Source: an uncultured Eubacteriales bacterium
GTDB lineage: Bacteria; Bacillota; Clostridia; TANB77; UBA1234
Direction: 5' to 3'
NCBI GenBank assembly: GCA_949283575.1
Contig: CASDSU010000016.1
Coordinates: 64,130 to 128,129, forward strand
Length of the DNA: 64,000 nt
Below the pieces are notes generated by a model, which was given only the letters and a program-made list of their open reading frames with translations, ran no database searches and was not told the DNA's origin. A program made the translations under genes and the position numbers. Positions 8,763 to 17,050 of the stretch are shown here, piece after piece. The stretch's first letter is position 1. The number at the start of each line of letters is the position of its first letter.

Positions 8763-9659
8763 ATGTTTGATATAAGTAAATCTAACAAAAAGAAAACTTA
8801 TGGCATCATCGCTGTTTTTATTGTTTTGCTTACATTGATTGTTTATTTTGTGGGTTTGTGGTGGTTTAAAAAAGCAAGTATTGGCGTAGCTATTTTTGCT
8901 ATGATTTTTTCTGTGATACTCGCATGGGGAAGTTATTATAATTCCGACAAAATAGTTTTAAAGTTAAATGGAGCTAGAAAAGCAACAAAAGAAGAACATC
9001 AAAGAATGGTCGAAAATTTAGAAGGTCTTTGTATTGCAGCTGGATTGCCTATGCCAGAATTATATATAATGGATGACGGTTCTCCTAATGCTTTTGCAAC
9101 AGGTAGAAACCCTGAACATGCAGTTATTTGTGTCACAACAGGTCTATTAAAAAAATTAGACTCAAATGAGCTTGAAGGTGTTCTTGCACACGAGTTATCA
9201 CATATAAAAAATTATGACATTTTGCTTCAAACAGTCGCTGCTGTTTTTGTAGGATTTGTTACAATTATTTCGGATTTATTTTTCAGAATTGGTGTTAGAA
9301 CTTCAAGAAGTAGAAATAATGACAATAATAATCCTGCTCAAGCAATATTGTTGTTAGTAGGTTTCATTTTTCTACTTCTTTCACCGATATTCGCAAATTT
9401 GTTAAAACTTGCACTTTCAAGAAACAGAGAATATTTAGCAGACTCTTCTGCAGTTGAATTAACAAGAAATCCTGAAGGATTAATTAGTGCTCTAAGAAAA
9501 ATATCTTCAGACACAGATCCACTTGAGCAAGCAAATAAGGCTACAGAATGTATGTACATCTCAAATCCTATAAAAAATAAAAAAGGAAAAACTAGTAACT
9601 TATTTTCTACTCATCCATCAATCGAAGATAGAATTACACAATTACAAAATATATATTAA
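8763..9659 (+). CDS. htpX: M48 family zinc metalloprotease HtpX
   Basis: 298 residues with two N-terminal transmembrane helices (about 13-55), the zinc-binding HELSH (H143, E144, H147) followed by IKNYDILLQT, further hydrophobic helices (about 155-220) and the third zinc ligand in NREYLADSSAVELT. HtpX is a membrane endoprotease that degrades misfolded membrane proteins. AAAGGA lies 10 nt upstream of the ATG at 8763. A longer frame from 8727 would start inside the preceding terminator stem and is unlikely. It is paired with lemA. Confidence 0.93.
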   Translation: MFDISKSNKKKTYGIIAVFIVLLTLIVYFVGLWWFKKASIGVAIFAMIFSVILAWGSYYNSDKIVLKLNGARKATKEEHQRMVENLEGLCIAAGLPMPELYIMDDGSPNAFATGRNPEHAVICVTTGLLKKLDSNELEGVLAHELSHIKNYDILLQTVAAVFVGFVTIISDLFFRIGVRTSRSRNNDNNNPAQAILLLVGFIFLLLSPIFANLLKLALSRNREYLADSSAVELTRNPEGLISALRKISSDTDPLEQANKATECMYISNPIKNKKGKTSNLFSTHPSIEDRITQLQNIY

Positions 9660-9668
9660 TAAAAATGT

Positions 9669-9700
9669 GAAAACCCGACGAAAAAAATCGCCGGGTTTTT
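9669..9700. terminator. Bidirectional terminator between htpX and the VanW gene
   Basis: Stem AAAACCCG.CG / CG.CGGGTTTT with one mismatch and an A-rich loop, flanked by T-runs on both strands. It serves two convergent genes. Confidence 0.85.
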
Positions 9701-9708
9701 GTTGTTCG

Positions 9709-10893
9709 TTATTTAACTTTTGTAAGAGTAACCATACAAACACCATCCATTGCATAGACGTTCAGCTTAACACTAAACGGATAGTTGTTGACAAATTTCA
9801 AATCAACACTACCATAGCTAACCGTCGCATCCATGTCATACGGAAGATATGTCACTTCTAAGCCGTGTTTTCTGCGAGATGTAACGTTGATGTTCGGATC
9901 ATGCATGATTGCTGCATAGATTGTAGAAGATACCTGGCAAACGCCTCCACCGTAGCCATCAACATACTGTCCATTCTCAATCACAGCCGCAATTTTGTAA
10001 CCCATGCCAGCCGACCGTGGACCAGTAGTTTGGTTATAGCTGAAAGTCGCTCCACTTTCTATTATCGTACCATCAAGAATAGAAGAAACCAACTCAATGT
10101 TGTGTTTTCTTCCACTTGCAGACGAATAATAGACCGTTCTGTATGCAGCGAGAGTTTGATGCATGGGGCCAATTTCTTCAAAGTAAACAAACTTGTCTAC
10201 ACTCATCTTATAGATATTGCGCCCACTCGGGAAATACGCATATCCATCGATAATAGCATAGACCGGGATAGAACCTTTAAAGTACAACCCTCCTTTAGTA
10301 GTCACTCCTTGGCTCTTCGTACGTTCAGACAATGTAGCAATATACTGAATCTGTAGATTCGGCATATTCCACGATTTCATATCATCTTCGGTCAAAAGAA
10401 TCTCTGGATAATCATATATCTGAATGAAATCAAATGTCATCGTATTTTCGAGAATCCAGCCACCAGTGGCAAGTTCAACGAAACCGTTCTTTTTTTGAAC
10501 AAAACGACAAATTTCCTCTTCATTCACATATCCGATTACACCACTGTCTATATTCGCTTCTCCATAGATATTCGCACAGCACATGATAATGCCATTTTTA
10601 TCTATCGACGCAGAATCGAATACAAACCGCTTACTCACGTATCCACCTTCAACACGATACCACTCGCCCAAATCTTCGAGCAAAACAATCGTAGAATCAG
10701 CAGGATACTGTCCCAGCCACTCTGAATCAACATCCATCTCTTTTCGGATGTTCAAAGGAGACTCACAATAGCCATACACAACGCTTGCAACTTCAGTTTT
10801 CGCAGCAAACTCATCACAGGCAACAAAAAGCACTCCCAAAACAATCACTGAAATCAGCAATTTCGGAAGCAAACCTTTTATGCTCCGGAACAC
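9709..10893 (-). CDS. Secreted/anchored SH3b plus VanW-domain protein
   Basis: 394 residues. An N-terminal hydrophobic segment (about 8-26) ends in VACDEFA and could be a lipoprotein signal or an anchor. Next comes an SH3b-like region (PLNIRKEMDVDSEWLGQYP, about 44-95). The C-terminal third is a VanW domain: HNIELVSSILDGTIIESGATFSYN, GPRSAGMGYK, GGGVCQVSSTIYAA, then LPYDMDATVSYG. VanW proteins occur in some vancomycin-resistance clusters, with unknown function, and widely in clostridial envelopes. Start is GTG at 10893 behind AAAGGAGTGAG. Base composition is clearly richer in G+C than the flanking genes, suggesting different origin or codon selection. Confidence 0.8.
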   Translation of the reverse strand: MFRSIKGLLPKLLISVIVLGVLFVACDEFAAKTEVASVVYGYCESPLNIRKEMDVDSEWLGQYPADSTIVLLEDLGEWYRVEGGYVSKRFVFDSASIDKNGIIMCCANIYGEANIDSGVIGYVNEEEICRFVQKKNGFVELATGGWILENTMTFDFIQIYDYPEILLTEDDMKSWNMPNLQIQYIATLSERTKSQGVTTKGGLYFKGSIPVYAIIDGYAYFPSGRNIYKMSVDKFVYFEEIGPMHQTLAAYRTVYYSSASGRKHNIELVSSILDGTIIESGATFSYNQTTGPRSAGMGYKIAAVIENGQYVDGYGGGVCQVSSTIYAAIMHDPNINVTSRRKHGLEVTYLPYDMDATVSYGSVDLKFVNNYPFSVKLNVYAMDGVCMVTLTKVK

Positions 10894-11003
10894 AGTTACT
10901 CACTCCTTTACAAAAAATTTTCAAATATTATTATATAGCTTTTTTACATTTTATGTCAACATTTTTTGCATTCTCACTGCAAATTTATATATAAAATTAA
11001 TTA

Positions 11004-11031
11004 TTGACATGTAATTGAATTATGCTATAAT
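11004..11031 (+). promoter_or_regulatory. Promoter of tRNA-Lys(CTT)
   Basis: Consensus TTGACA (11004-11009), 16-nt spacer, TATAAT (11026-11031) with TG one base upstream. The tRNA begins 12 nt downstream. Confidence 0.85.
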
Positions 11032-11042
11032 ATATTTCGTAC

Positions 11043-11118
11043 GCACCACTAGCTCAGTTGGTAGAGCATCCGACTCTTAATCGGCAGGTCCGGGGTTCGA
11101 ATCCCCGGTGGTGCACCA
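11043..11118 (+). tRNA. tRNA-Lys (anticodon CTT)
   Basis: Perfect acceptor pair GCACCAC / GTGGTGC, D-arm, anticodon stem CCGAC/.TCGG with loop CTCTTAA, T-arm GGTTCGAATCC, encoded CCA. A terminator follows. Confidence 0.96.
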
Positions 11119-11120
11119 AA

Positions 11121-11150
11121 AAAACCAGTTCAATTTGAACTGGTTTTTTA
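11121..11150 (+). terminator. Terminator after tRNA-Lys
   Basis: AACCAGTTCAA / TTGAACTGGTT stem followed by TTTTTT. Confidence 0.9.
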
Positions 11151-11158
11151 TTAAATTC

Positions 11159-11572
11159 TTAATTATTTAAAACTAATCCTATATTCTCATTTCGAACATT
11201 AGTGCCACTCCCCTCAACAGATGAATTATCAAAATAACAATCTGCAATAATTTGTATCAATATGTCCTAATGCTGCAACATTTCTTGTTTGTATATCATT
11301 ACATCTTGCACATGTTTTTGTTTTCACACCAGCTTCAGCACAAGTAGCTACTTTCGTCACTACATATTTACCATATGAATCTTCTAATACTGGTATTGTT
11401 TCTGAACTTAAAATCGCTTTAAAAGTTGAATATTTATATACTTTTGTACCTATCGACTAAAGAACCATCTACTGGATCAAGTACAATCTCAAATGTTTCT
11501 TTTTCTACAGTTATAGTTGTTTGCATTTTATGTTCTACCACATTATCAGGCGTTATATATAACTTTTTCCAT
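11159..11572 (-). pseudogene. Decayed fragment of a cell-surface repeat protein
   Basis: Three reverse-strand frames each carry a piece of one coherent protein. Frame one gives TFEIVLDPVDGSLVD, frame two gives KVYKYSTFKAIL and VATCAEAGVKTKTCARCND then AALGH, and frame three gives CYFDNSSVEGSGTNVRNENIG to a stop at 11159. The Cys-pair segment with 'ALGH' is typical of repeats in large secreted clostridial surface proteins. At least two frameshifts separate the pieces. No signal peptide or intact frame remains. Flanked by tRNA genes. Confidence 0.6.
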
Positions 11573-11735
11573 AATCATTCCCCCTTATATCATGAATATA
11601 AAAAAAATTGCATGCTTTCAGTATTAGAATAACACTCTTTAGCATACAATTTTTTCCTTTTTTATTTACTTTTTTACAAATGGTCCACGCATATTCAATT
11701 TTTTCAGGTCTAATGATTCTTACATTTTCGTTCAT
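11553..11735 (-). CDS. Short ORF of unknown function with a strong ribosome-binding site
   Basis: 60 codons starting MNENVRIIRPEKIEYAW behind AGAGGAGAGAGAATA at the right distance. The remainder (Cys-rich, then hydrophobic) has no recognisable domain, and its end overlaps the decayed surface-protein fragment, so it may be the broken 5' end of a lost gene rather than a functional peptide. Confidence 0.25.
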   Translation of the reverse strand: MNENVRIIRPEKIEYAWTICKKVNKKGKNCMLKSVILILKACNFFYIHDIRGNDYGKSYI

Positions 11736-11856
11736 TATTCTCTCTCCTCTTTCGTAAAACGATATAACTATTTATATTATACTATTTTTTGCAACCAATG
11801 CATACCATTTACCCTCTCAAAATCACATACATTTGTAGATTAAACAAATTTTTTCT

Positions 11857-12285
11857 TTATAAAAATTGCCTCAAATCATTCATAAAATTCTGTTCTAAAA
11901 CAACAACATTATTAGCAACATCCATAACTTCTTTAGAAGCACCCGCATATTCATTCATATATCTACTAACCGATTTTATTCCCATATTACAACCATCTAT
12001 CATAATATCAGCAATTTTTTCATCCGTATCATTCATCATAAGTTTAATACCAGTAGATATCTTAGAATTTGCTGTAGCAAACATATTAGGCTCCTTATCA
12101 TCAGCCCCTCTAGCATCCAACTTTTCATGAATTTCCCTTAAAATCTTAGAATGTTCCCCTTGATATTTATTAAGCATATTCTTAAAATCCTCGCCATAAG
12201 CCTTTTCCATAACATCATTAATGCTTTGAATCCCCATTTTCACACCAGAATCACACTCTTTCAAAAGTTCAACATCATCACGCAT
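11857..12285 (-). CDS. Ferritin-like four-helix protein, DUF2383-like
   Basis: About 142 residues, almost wholly helical: DVELLKECDSGVKMGIQSIN, then KYQGEHSKILREIHEKLD, a middle helix, and SVSRYMNEYAGASKEVMDVA. The placing of acidic residues and histidine resembles the PA2169/DUF2383 group of ferritin-like four-helix bundles found in spore-formers and other bacteria; function is unknown. I place the start at 12285, 9 nt after AAAGGAG; a TTG two codons earlier is too close to that site. No partner gene is adjacent. Confidence 0.6.
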   Translation of the reverse strand: MRDDVELLKECDSGVKMGIQSINDVMEKAYGEDFKNMLNKYQGEHSKILREIHEKLDARGADDKEPNMFATANSKISTGIKLMMNDTDEKIADIMIDGCNMGIKSVSRYMNEYAGASKEVMDVANNVVVLEQNFMNDLRQFL

Positions 12286-12479
12286 CTTCAAAAACTCCTT
12301 TCAAATTTTTAAAACTTATATACCTTAAATTAGTATAAATAAAAATAGAAAACCTATTCACTTCGTCGACAAAAAATGTAAAATTAACATTTTGAAATAA
12401 TTCATTGCATCACAAAATCCATATATTATGCACATTTGACAAGTCTTAAAAATTTTATCAAAATTTATCAAAAAAATCA

Positions 12480-12508
12480 TTGACATCACCAATCATTTAT
12501 AGTAATAT
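12480..12508 (+). promoter_or_regulatory. Promoter of the tRNA-Lys/Glu/Thr operon
   Basis: TTGACA at 12480-12485, 17-nt spacer, TAATAT at 12503-12508, about 40 nt before the first tRNA. Confidence 0.65.
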
Positions 12509-12546
12509 ATAGAAGCAGTCGAAATTACACCGACTGCCCGTTATGT

Positions 12547-12622
12547 GGGCCATTAGCTCAGTTGGCAGAGCACTTGACTTTTAATCAAGTTGTCCGCAGT
12601 TCGAATCTGCGATGGCTCACCA
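12547..12622 (+). tRNA. tRNA-Lys (anticodon TTT)
   Basis: Acceptor GGGCCAT / ATGGCTC, anticodon stem CTTGA / TCAAG with loop CTTTTAA, T-arm CAGTTCGAATCTG, CCA encoded. First of three closely spaced tRNAs. Confidence 0.96.
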
Positions 12623-12630
12623 CATAACCT

Positions 12631-12705
12631 GGCCCGTTGGTCAATCGGTTAAGACATCGCCCTTTCACGGCGGAGTGAGGAGTTCGACTCTCCTACGGGT
12701 CACCA
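12631..12705 (+). tRNA. tRNA-Glu (anticodon TTC)
   Basis: Acceptor GGCCCGT / ACGGGTC, anticodon loop CTTTCAC, T-arm GAGTTCGACTC, CCA encoded. Lies 8 nt after tRNA-Lys. Confidence 0.96.
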
Positions 12706-12709
12706 AATT

Positions 12710-12785
<76 letters not shown>

Positions 12786-12859
12786 TATGAATGTGAAACT
12801 CTTACAGTAGTAAGGGTTTTATTTTTTTAAAAATAATTATAGAACCCTATATAATACAA

Positions 12860-12888
12860 TTGACAATCAAGAACGTACGTTCTATAAT
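12860..12888 (+). promoter_or_regulatory. Consensus promoter of the KilA-N gene
   Basis: TTGACA (12860-12865), exact 17-nt spacer and TATAAT (12883-12888). The spacer contains the LexA-like palindrome. Transcription should begin near 12895, which excludes the upstream in-frame TTG codons as starts. Confidence 0.85.
12870..12883. promoter_or_regulatory. LexA-type SOS operator
   Basis: AGAACGTACGTTCT is a perfect palindrome of the GAAC-N4-GTTC type recognised by LexA in Gram-positive bacteria. It fills the spacer between -35 and -10, where a bound repressor would block RNA polymerase. Inference: the downstream KilA-N gene is induced by DNA damage. Confidence 0.7.
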
Positions 12889-12919
12889 ATTTTTGAAAAA
12901 AGAAATTGTAAAAACAGAG

Positions 12920-13759
12920 ATGAGGGTTAAAAATACTTTTGTTGGTATTATGAGAGTTGGAAATGTAGATTATATATCATTAACAGATTTGGCAAGATAT
13001 CAAAATGAAGATGATCCTTCTGGTGTTATACGAAACTGGATGTCAAATAAAAACTCGTTTGAGTTTTATAGTTTGTGGGAAGAACTACATAACGAAAAAT
13101 TTAATTCCGTGGAATCACACAGAATTAAAATTGAGGAAGTTGGATATAATCGTTTTACTATGACTCCAAAGCGATGGAAAGATAACTTTAATGCTATTGG
13201 TATTATTCCTAGTAGTGGTAGATATAGTATTGGTACTTTTGCACACCCAGAGATTGCTTTTGAGTTTGCTAGTTGGCTAAATACAGAATTTAAACTTTAT
13301 TTAATAACGGAGTTCGAGAGATTAAAACAAAATGAAAGTTATCAAAACAAAGTCGAATGGTTTGTTAGACGAGAATTGACAAAAACAAATTATAGAATAC
13401 ATACTGATAGTATAAAAGAAAATATAGTTCCTACTCTAACTGAAAAACAGAAACAATATGTATACGCAAACGAAGCTGATATACTAAATGTTGCTTTATT
13501 TGGAATGACTGCAAAGGAATGGAAAGATAAAAATCCGAATTTGGATGGTAATATGAGAGACTATGCTAACATTCTTCAACTCGTAATTTTAAGTAATTTA
13601 GAAAATATTAATGCAGAACTTATAAATCAAGGGATGCCACAAAATAAACGATTAGAAAGACTAAATGAAATTGCTAAAAAGCAAATAGAAACTTTACAAA
13701 ATAGCCCAAGTATTAAGAAAGTTGAAAGTTTAGAAGATAAAAATTTGTTAAGCAAGTAA
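12920..13759 (+). CDS. KilA-N domain protein, probably SOS-regulated
   Basis: About 279 residues. The N-terminal 115 form a KilA-N domain: VDYISLTDLARYQNEDDPSG, then WMSNKNSFEFYSLWEELHN, FNAIGIIPSSGRYSIGTFAH and EIAFEFASWLNTEFKLYLI. KilA-N domains occur in phage antirepressors and other DNA-binding regulators. The C-terminal part (GMTAKEWKDKNPNLDGNMRDYA and a long helix) is the conserved tail found in related bacterial proteins. Start chosen at ATG 12920, because earlier in-frame starts lie in the promoter; the ribosome-binding site is weak. The gene directly follows tRNA-Thr and opens the accessory region. Confidence 0.8.
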   Translation: MRVKNTFVGIMRVGNVDYISLTDLARYQNEDDPSGVIRNWMSNKNSFEFYSLWEELHNEKFNSVESHRIKIEEVGYNRFTMTPKRWKDNFNAIGIIPSSGRYSIGTFAHPEIAFEFASWLNTEFKLYLITEFERLKQNESYQNKVEWFVRRELTKTNYRIHTDSIKENIVPTLTEKQKQYVYANEADILNVALFGMTAKEWKDKNPNLDGNMRDYANILQLVILSNLENINAELINQGMPQNKRLERLNEIAKKQIETLQNSPSIKKVESLEDKNLLSK

Positions 13760-13834
13760 ATGTTACATTAAAAAAATATGTCATAAAAATGGGCTGTAAA
13801 AAAACAAGCAAATATATTAATTTATAACTATGTC

Positions 13835-13880
13835 AAGAACTTTAAAGGCGCTTAAATAGCGCCTTTAAAGTTCTTATAAT
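13835..13880. terminator. Strong terminator after the KilA-N gene
   Basis: Perfect 18-bp stem (13835-13852 with 13858-13875) around a 5-nt loop TAAAT. Only a short T-rich stretch follows on the plus strand. Confidence 0.7.
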
Positions 13881-13930
13881 TCTAATAGTTATAATTAAAA
13901 TTCTGTTTTTTTACACTCCCTTGAATTTTG

Positions 13931-14131
13931 TTATTCAGCAATATTTTTATAAAAATAATATTCATTACTTTTTCCGCTTGATACAAATTCAATTAAAGCA
14001 TGTGTATTATCTTCAGTTCTAAATTGATAAAAAGGTACATATAATTTTTTTATTTTTTCTATTCTAACCTCAGCCGTGAATTCTTGACTTTTAAAAATTT
14101 TTATATTTATAAACCGATTAAATAGACACAA
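13931..14131 (-). CDS. Small hypothetical ORF, possibly a gene remnant
   Basis: 66 codons from a TTG with no clear ribosome-binding site. The C-terminal part (VPFYQFRTEDNTHALIEFVSS) looks like a beta-rich protein fragment, but no family is recognised. It may be the tail of a lost gene at the element boundary. Confidence 0.25.
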   Translation of the reverse strand: MCLFNRFINIKIFKSQEFTAEVRIEKIKKLYVPFYQFRTEDNTHALIEFVSSGKSNEYYFYKNIAE

Positions 14132-14186
14132 GGGCGTCCATTAAAAGTCTAAAACTTTTCTATATGTTTACATTTTGATATAAAAA

Positions 14187-14507
14187 CTATCTGTTACCAG
14201 TTTCTTTTTCAACAATAATTTCTCCACTTTCAATTTGCTCATTAATAATATTAGTAAAACTTATATACGGATTTGGTAAAAGTAATTTATTTTGTACATT
14301 ATACATTGTTTTTAATTTCTCATTATAGTCTATATTTGAAGTAGGCTCTTCAATTTTCATATTGTTTTCCATGGCAATTTCGCCTATCAAACTATATGCA
14401 ATATCTATATGTTTTTCACATTCTTTTAGTCTAATAGAAAGAGATACATTATATAAAAGCAAACCAACTATTAAAACAATCATTACTATAATTAATATTC
14501 TTTTCAT
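14187..14507 (-). CDS. Small single-pass membrane protein of unknown function
   Basis: 106 residues: an N-terminal transmembrane helix (about 3-24, very Ile/Val/Leu rich) followed by a soluble helical tail beginning LKECEKHIDIAYSLIGEIAMENN. AAGGGGGAA lies 7 nt before the ATG, so translation is credible. No family recognised; adjacent genes are a remnant and, divergently, a mobilizable-element gene. Confidence 0.5.
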   Translation of the reverse strand: MKRILIIVMIVLIVGLLLYNVSLSIRLKECEKHIDIAYSLIGEIAMENNMKIEEPTSNIDYNEKLKTMYNVQNKLLLPNPYISFTNIINEQIESGEIIVEKETGNR

Positions 14508-14730
14508 AAGAATTCCCCCTTATATAAACCCATTAAACAAGTTATTCTAAGTTCCATATATAATTATTATACCATTATAATTATGGTAATTTCAACATTT
14601 TTTGACAAAACCATAATGCTTGGATTCATTTTTAGGATTTAATCTTTCGGGAAAATTATACTTGAATTTTAACAAACTATTTGCTAATCTATATATAGAA
14701 AATCTGATTGATGTTTATATCAATCGTTAA

Positions 14731-14822
14731 AGGAGCGAAAAAGTTGTAAATAACTACGACAACCGCTCCATTTGAATACAACTTACGGACGGTAGAAAGT
14801 TCGTAAGTTTTTATTTTTATAT
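14731..14822 (+). ncRNA. Structured leader/attenuator-like RNA before the element gene
   Basis: Two consecutive stem-loops. The first pairs GGAGCG with CGCTCC and, inside, GTTGT with ACAAC. The second pairs ACTTACG with CGTAAGT around an 13-nt loop and ends in a T-rich tract, so it looks like a terminator. A gene with a very strong ribosome-binding site starts 45 nt later. The arrangement suggests transcription attenuation or a short regulatory RNA; no known family could be assigned. Confidence 0.45.
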
Positions 14823-14865
14823 ATGAAACTTAAATGTTCTCTTTCTAGGAAGGAGGACATTTTTT

Positions 14866-15150
14866 ATGCTTGAATTTAAAACTATTCAAATTTTAAAGCC
14901 AAATACGGAAATACTTGAAATAATTAAGGATTATAATTACAAAATTAAAAACGGTAAAGTTAAAAATCTGTTACATGCCAATTTACAAGTTATAGAACCT
15001 ACTGAATACTTAATTACATATCCAATAACTCTTACAATACTAGAATACAAAATAAATGAAATATCTAGTAAGCCATTTTATATTAAAGAGCATAAACAAA
15101 AAAAATCACTATCAGAAACCATTCAAATTTTACAGAAACTTAGAATTTAA
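14866..15150 (+). CDS. Hypothetical protein of the mobilizable element
   Basis: 94 residues, no membrane segment, rich in Ile/Lys/Glu; IQILKPNTEILEIIKDYNYKI near the start and a helical C-tail. The ATG follows AGGAAGGAGGACA, one of the strongest ribosome-binding sites in the region. It lies between the attenuator-like leader and the serine recombinase. I do not recognise a family. Confidence 0.5.
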   Translation: MLEFKTIQILKPNTEILEIIKDYNYKIKNGKVKNLLHANLQVIEPTEYLITYPITLTILEYKINEISSKPFYIKEHKQKKSLSETIQILQKLRI

Positions 15151-15164
15151 ACCTTATTTTTTCT

Positions 15165-15372
15165 TTTTTAGTGAGGAAACATTAGAGAAGTATTAATTGA
15201 TAGACTTCGTAAAACTCATTTTAAATAAGATAACTAATAAAAAATATTAAAAATTTTTAAATAAAATTAAAGATTAGACTATACTTTTCATTTATTAATG
15301 GGGAAACTAATGAAAAATATAAAAAAATTAATTTAGTGTTTGTTATTTTGCTTTTTAGTTAGGAAACAAGTG
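15165..15372 (+). repeat. Three degenerate copies of a TAGnnAGGAAAC motif before the recombinase
   Basis: Copies at 15165-15185, 15291-15312 and 15352-15372 share TTTnTTAnTnnGGAAAC followed by an A/T-rich TRR end. The third overlaps the leader of the recombinase gene. They could be recombinase-binding half sites or decayed copies of the 5' end of a recombinase gene. Apart from these, 15151-15387 holds no gene. Confidence 0.35.
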
Positions 15373-15387
15373 AGGAGATGATATTTT

Positions 15388-16551
15388 ATGAGATGTGGTA
15401 TTTATGTAAGAGTTAGTACAGATGACCAAAGAGATAATGGTTACTCTATCGATTCACAACTTAGAATGATAAAAGAATACTGTGAAAAGAATGATTATGA
15501 TATTGTAGATGTCTATAATGACGCAGGGCATTCAGGAAAAGACTTAATGAGACCAGAAATGCAAAGATTACTTGCTGATATAAAATCTAAAAAGATTGAT
15601 AAATTAATTGCTATTAATGTAGATAGACTTACCAGAAATAATTATGATGGCTTTTGGCTACTTAATTATTGTGAGGAACACGATGTTAAAATAGAACTCA
15701 TTTTAGAGCCTTATGATGTATCTACTGCTAATGGTGAAATGATATTTGTAATGAATTTGGTCTTTGGTCAAAGAGAAAGAAAAGAAATTGGAGCAAGAAC
15801 GAAACGTGCTATGGAAGAAATGGCATTAGAGAAAATACACCCTAGTAAAGCACCTTATGGCTATATTAGAAATAAAGAAACAGGTCATTTAGAAGTAGAA
15901 CCTATTAAAGCACAAGTTGTTAAAGAAATATTCGAACTATGTAAACAAGACAAATCTACAAGAAGTATAGCAACGATTATGAAAGATAATAACGCTTATT
16001 TAAAACAAGGCAAGTGGGCATCTGATAGAGTTTATAAAATACTAACTAATTCTATTTATATTGGTATCTTTGAATACAGAAAATATAAACGAAAACCACA
16101 AGATATTTTAAGAGTTGAAAATTATTGTGAACCTATTATAGATGAAGTTACTTGGAATGCAACTAGAAATGTGTTAATAAAAAATAAACATTCAAATTAT
16201 GGAGAATACATTCATTTATTTTCGGGATTAGTAAAATGCCCTATATGTGGCAATATTATGAGTTCATCAGAATCTTTTAAATATCCAAATGGAAAATTAA
16301 AAGTATACTATCATTTAAGGTGTAAAAATCATAATTGTAAAGGTTTTGGACTTCATTATAATACTGAAAAAATCGAAGGCAAATTAAAGCGAATACTAGA
16401 AGAATTAACAATATTTATACTTTCTATGGATAATGAAATTATTACTTGTAACTCTACTAAAAGCAATGATGTAAAAGAAATAGAAAAAGCTATTGAAAAG
16501 TTAAAACTACAAGAAAAAAGATTAGTTGATTTATTGTTTAGAAGAAAATGA
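15388..16551 (+). CDS. Large serine recombinase, N-terminal and zinc-ribbon part (C-terminus frame-shifted)
   Basis: Resolvase catalytic domain at 1-145 with nucleophile S10 in YVRVSTDDQ and arginines in VDRLTRN and ERKEIGARTKRAM. Then the recombinase domain (about 160-260: APYGYIRN, VKEIFELC, RVYKILTNSIYIG) and a zinc ribbon (CPICGNIM ... CKNHNC). Such enzymes integrate and excise Tn4451-type elements by a covalent 5'-phosphoserine intermediate. The frame ends in the coiled-coil region at LVDLLFRRK-stop. The expected C-terminus continues in another frame from 16526, so the gene carries a one-base loss near 16530-16548. Confidence 0.85.
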   Translation: MRCGIYVRVSTDDQRDNGYSIDSQLRMIKEYCEKNDYDIVDVYNDAGHSGKDLMRPEMQRLLADIKSKKIDKLIAINVDRLTRNNYDGFWLLNYCEEHDVKIELILEPYDVSTANGEMIFVMNLVFGQRERKEIGARTKRAMEEMALEKIHPSKAPYGYIRNKETGHLEVEPIKAQVVKEIFELCKQDKSTRSIATIMKDNNAYLKQGKWASDRVYKILTNSIYIGIFEYRKYKRKPQDILRVENYCEPIIDEVTWNATRNVLIKNKHSNYGEYIHLFSGLVKCPICGNIMSSSESFKYPNGKLKVYYHLRCKNHNCKGFGLHYNTEKIEGKLKRILEELTIFILSMDNEIITCNSTKSNDVKEIEKAIEKLKLQEKRLVDLLFRRK

Positions 16552-16978
16552 CAATATGATTTTTACTAATATTAGAAATATAGGTTTTACTTTTCTATAT
16601 GATTTACTATCACGAGAAGCCAAAAGAGATATGATTCATGGACTTGTATCACAAGTAGAAATTAATAGAGATAAAAATTATAATATTGAAATTAAGAATA
16701 TAAAATTTACGGATGAATTTATAACAAAAAGTAGTAAAAAGTATTTAAAATATCTTGATAAAATAATGACTGATAACAATATTGGAATTAAATATCAAGA
16801 AGAAATCAACAAAGAAAAATTAAAAAAATTAGAACAAGATTACGACATTCTATCAGTTGCAAAAATAAAAGACAATAAATATTCTAATGAATTTTTAGAA
16901 GATTTTATATCAAAATCCAAAGAGCATTTATATATAGATGGTATTATTAGTTGCCCTTATGTTGAAAAAATAAAATAA
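16526..16978 (+). pseudogene. C-terminal part of the serine recombinase, out of frame
   Basis: Residues SREAKRDMIHGLVSQVEINRD and IEIKNIKFTDEF are the usual end of the coiled-coil and C-terminal domain of large serine recombinases. No start codon with a ribosome-binding site exists; the frame overlaps the preceding gene by 26 bases. It is read here as the separated tail, so the recombinase is probably inactive unless the frameshift is an error. Confidence 0.7.
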
Positions 16979-17050
16979 AAGATATTTTAATATTAGTACC
17001 TAAAACTAAAATGGAAACAGTAAATTAAATAAAGAAATGGAGAGATAAAA

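Noticed and set aside
15165-15372. CRISPR array
   Set aside because: Only three poor copies with unequal spacing and no conserved spacer length; no cas genes.
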